DNA of 64,000 nucleotides from Pinisolibacter aquiterrae (GTDB lineage: Bacteria; Pseudomonadota; Alphaproteobacteria; Rhizobiales; Ancalomicrobiaceae): assembly GCF_019160155.1 (NCBI RefSeq), contig NZ_JAFNIH010000023.1, positions 1-64,000 of the forward strand. The letters run 5' to 3'. The notes beneath the pieces were generated by a model, which made no database searches, had not been told where the DNA came from, and worked only from the letters and a program-made list of their open reading frames with translations. Position numbers and translations under genes: made by a program. Each line of letters starts with the position of its first letter. Position 1 is the first letter of the stretch. Positions 62,243 to 64,000 of this stretch are shown here, piece by piece.

Positions 62243-62364
62243 GCCGGGCGAGATCTCGCATTGCACAAAAGATTCTGCCCGCCGGACCTCCCCACCCGTC
62301 GAGGCGTCCCGAAACGAGGACGTCGCGGGTCGCGAGCCTTCCGTTCCCGGGCCCGATGGGAAAC

Positions 62365-63873
<1,509 letters not shown>

Positions 63874-63874
63874 A

Positions 63875-63897
63875 GATCGATCGCGACGCGATCGATC
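63875..63897. repeat. Perfect 23-bp inverted repeat just after the helicase stop
   Basis: GATCGATCGCG and CGCGATCGATC flank a single central A, two bases after the stop codon. A second small hairpin (TGCTCAC / GTGAGCA) follows at 63924-63942. Neither is followed by a T-run, so termination is uncertain; they may protect the mRNA 3' end. Confidence 0.7.
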
Positions 63898-64000
63898 ACA
63901 CGAGGCGAGCGATCTCGATCGATTGCTCACATCAGGTGAGCAGCGGCGGGCGCGCCGGGTGCCGCCGCGAAGTCCGTGACGAACCACGAGATTCTCGATT

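Overview
The window is high-GC (roughly two-thirds G+C) chromosomal DNA of an alphaproteobacterium, most likely of the order Hyphomicrobiales (Rhizobiales). Several gene neighbourhoods typical of that group point to this: tig-clpP-clpX-lon-hupB, hemW-rdgB-rph opposite hrcA, hslV...hslU, glnB-glnA behind a sigma-54 promoter, surE-pcm-nlpD, and gatC-gatA with a nearby gatB.

Positions 1-14,220 hold a complete type I-C CRISPR-Cas locus, all read on the minus strand. It runs cas3 - 307-bp gap - cas5c - cas8c - cas7 - cas4 - cas1 - cas2 - leader - array. The array has 86 repeats and 85 spacers of 33-37 nt. Its old, distal end (131) has a shortened repeat and lies next to the edge of an IS3-family insertion sequence cut by the window start. 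A tRNA-Val(TAC) gene flanks the cas3 side. Three spacer pairs are identical or clearly related, so the host has met the same or variant targets more than once. The cas3-cas5c gap holds a promoter-like pair, a 36-codon ORF for a hydrophobic peptide and a 35-nt degenerate copy of the CRISPR repeat. It is the best candidate here for an undescribed module and resembles the CreTA-type guard modules known from other type I loci.

Positions 14,400-31,900 are housekeeping and protein quality control: HU, Lon, ClpX, ClpP and trigger factor; a DUF2585 and an EamA membrane protein; HemW, RdgB and RNase PH; then HrcA, HslV, an inserted multi-spanning membrane protein and HslU. An MFS exporter and an unknown membrane-anchored protein follow.

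Positions 34,470-42,290 look like one catabolic and uptake unit: a Rieske oxygenase, an FCD-type GntR regulator, a VanB-type reductase and a full branched-chain-type ABC transporter (livK-H-M-G-F order). Palindromes stand before the oxygenase and paired direct repeats before the binding protein. The substrate cannot be read from the sequence.

Positions 42,300-64,000 return to core genes: a DUF938 methyltransferase, tRNA-Leu(TAG), NAD(P)HX repair, PII and glutamine synthetase, NlpD/Pcm/SurE, two glutathione transferases, a MotA/MotB pair without other flagellar genes, the GatCAB amidotransferase split by an Fsr-like exporter and a secreted hydrolase, a small exported protein, an alpha/beta hydrolase, and a DEAD-box RNA helicase behind a long 5' leader.
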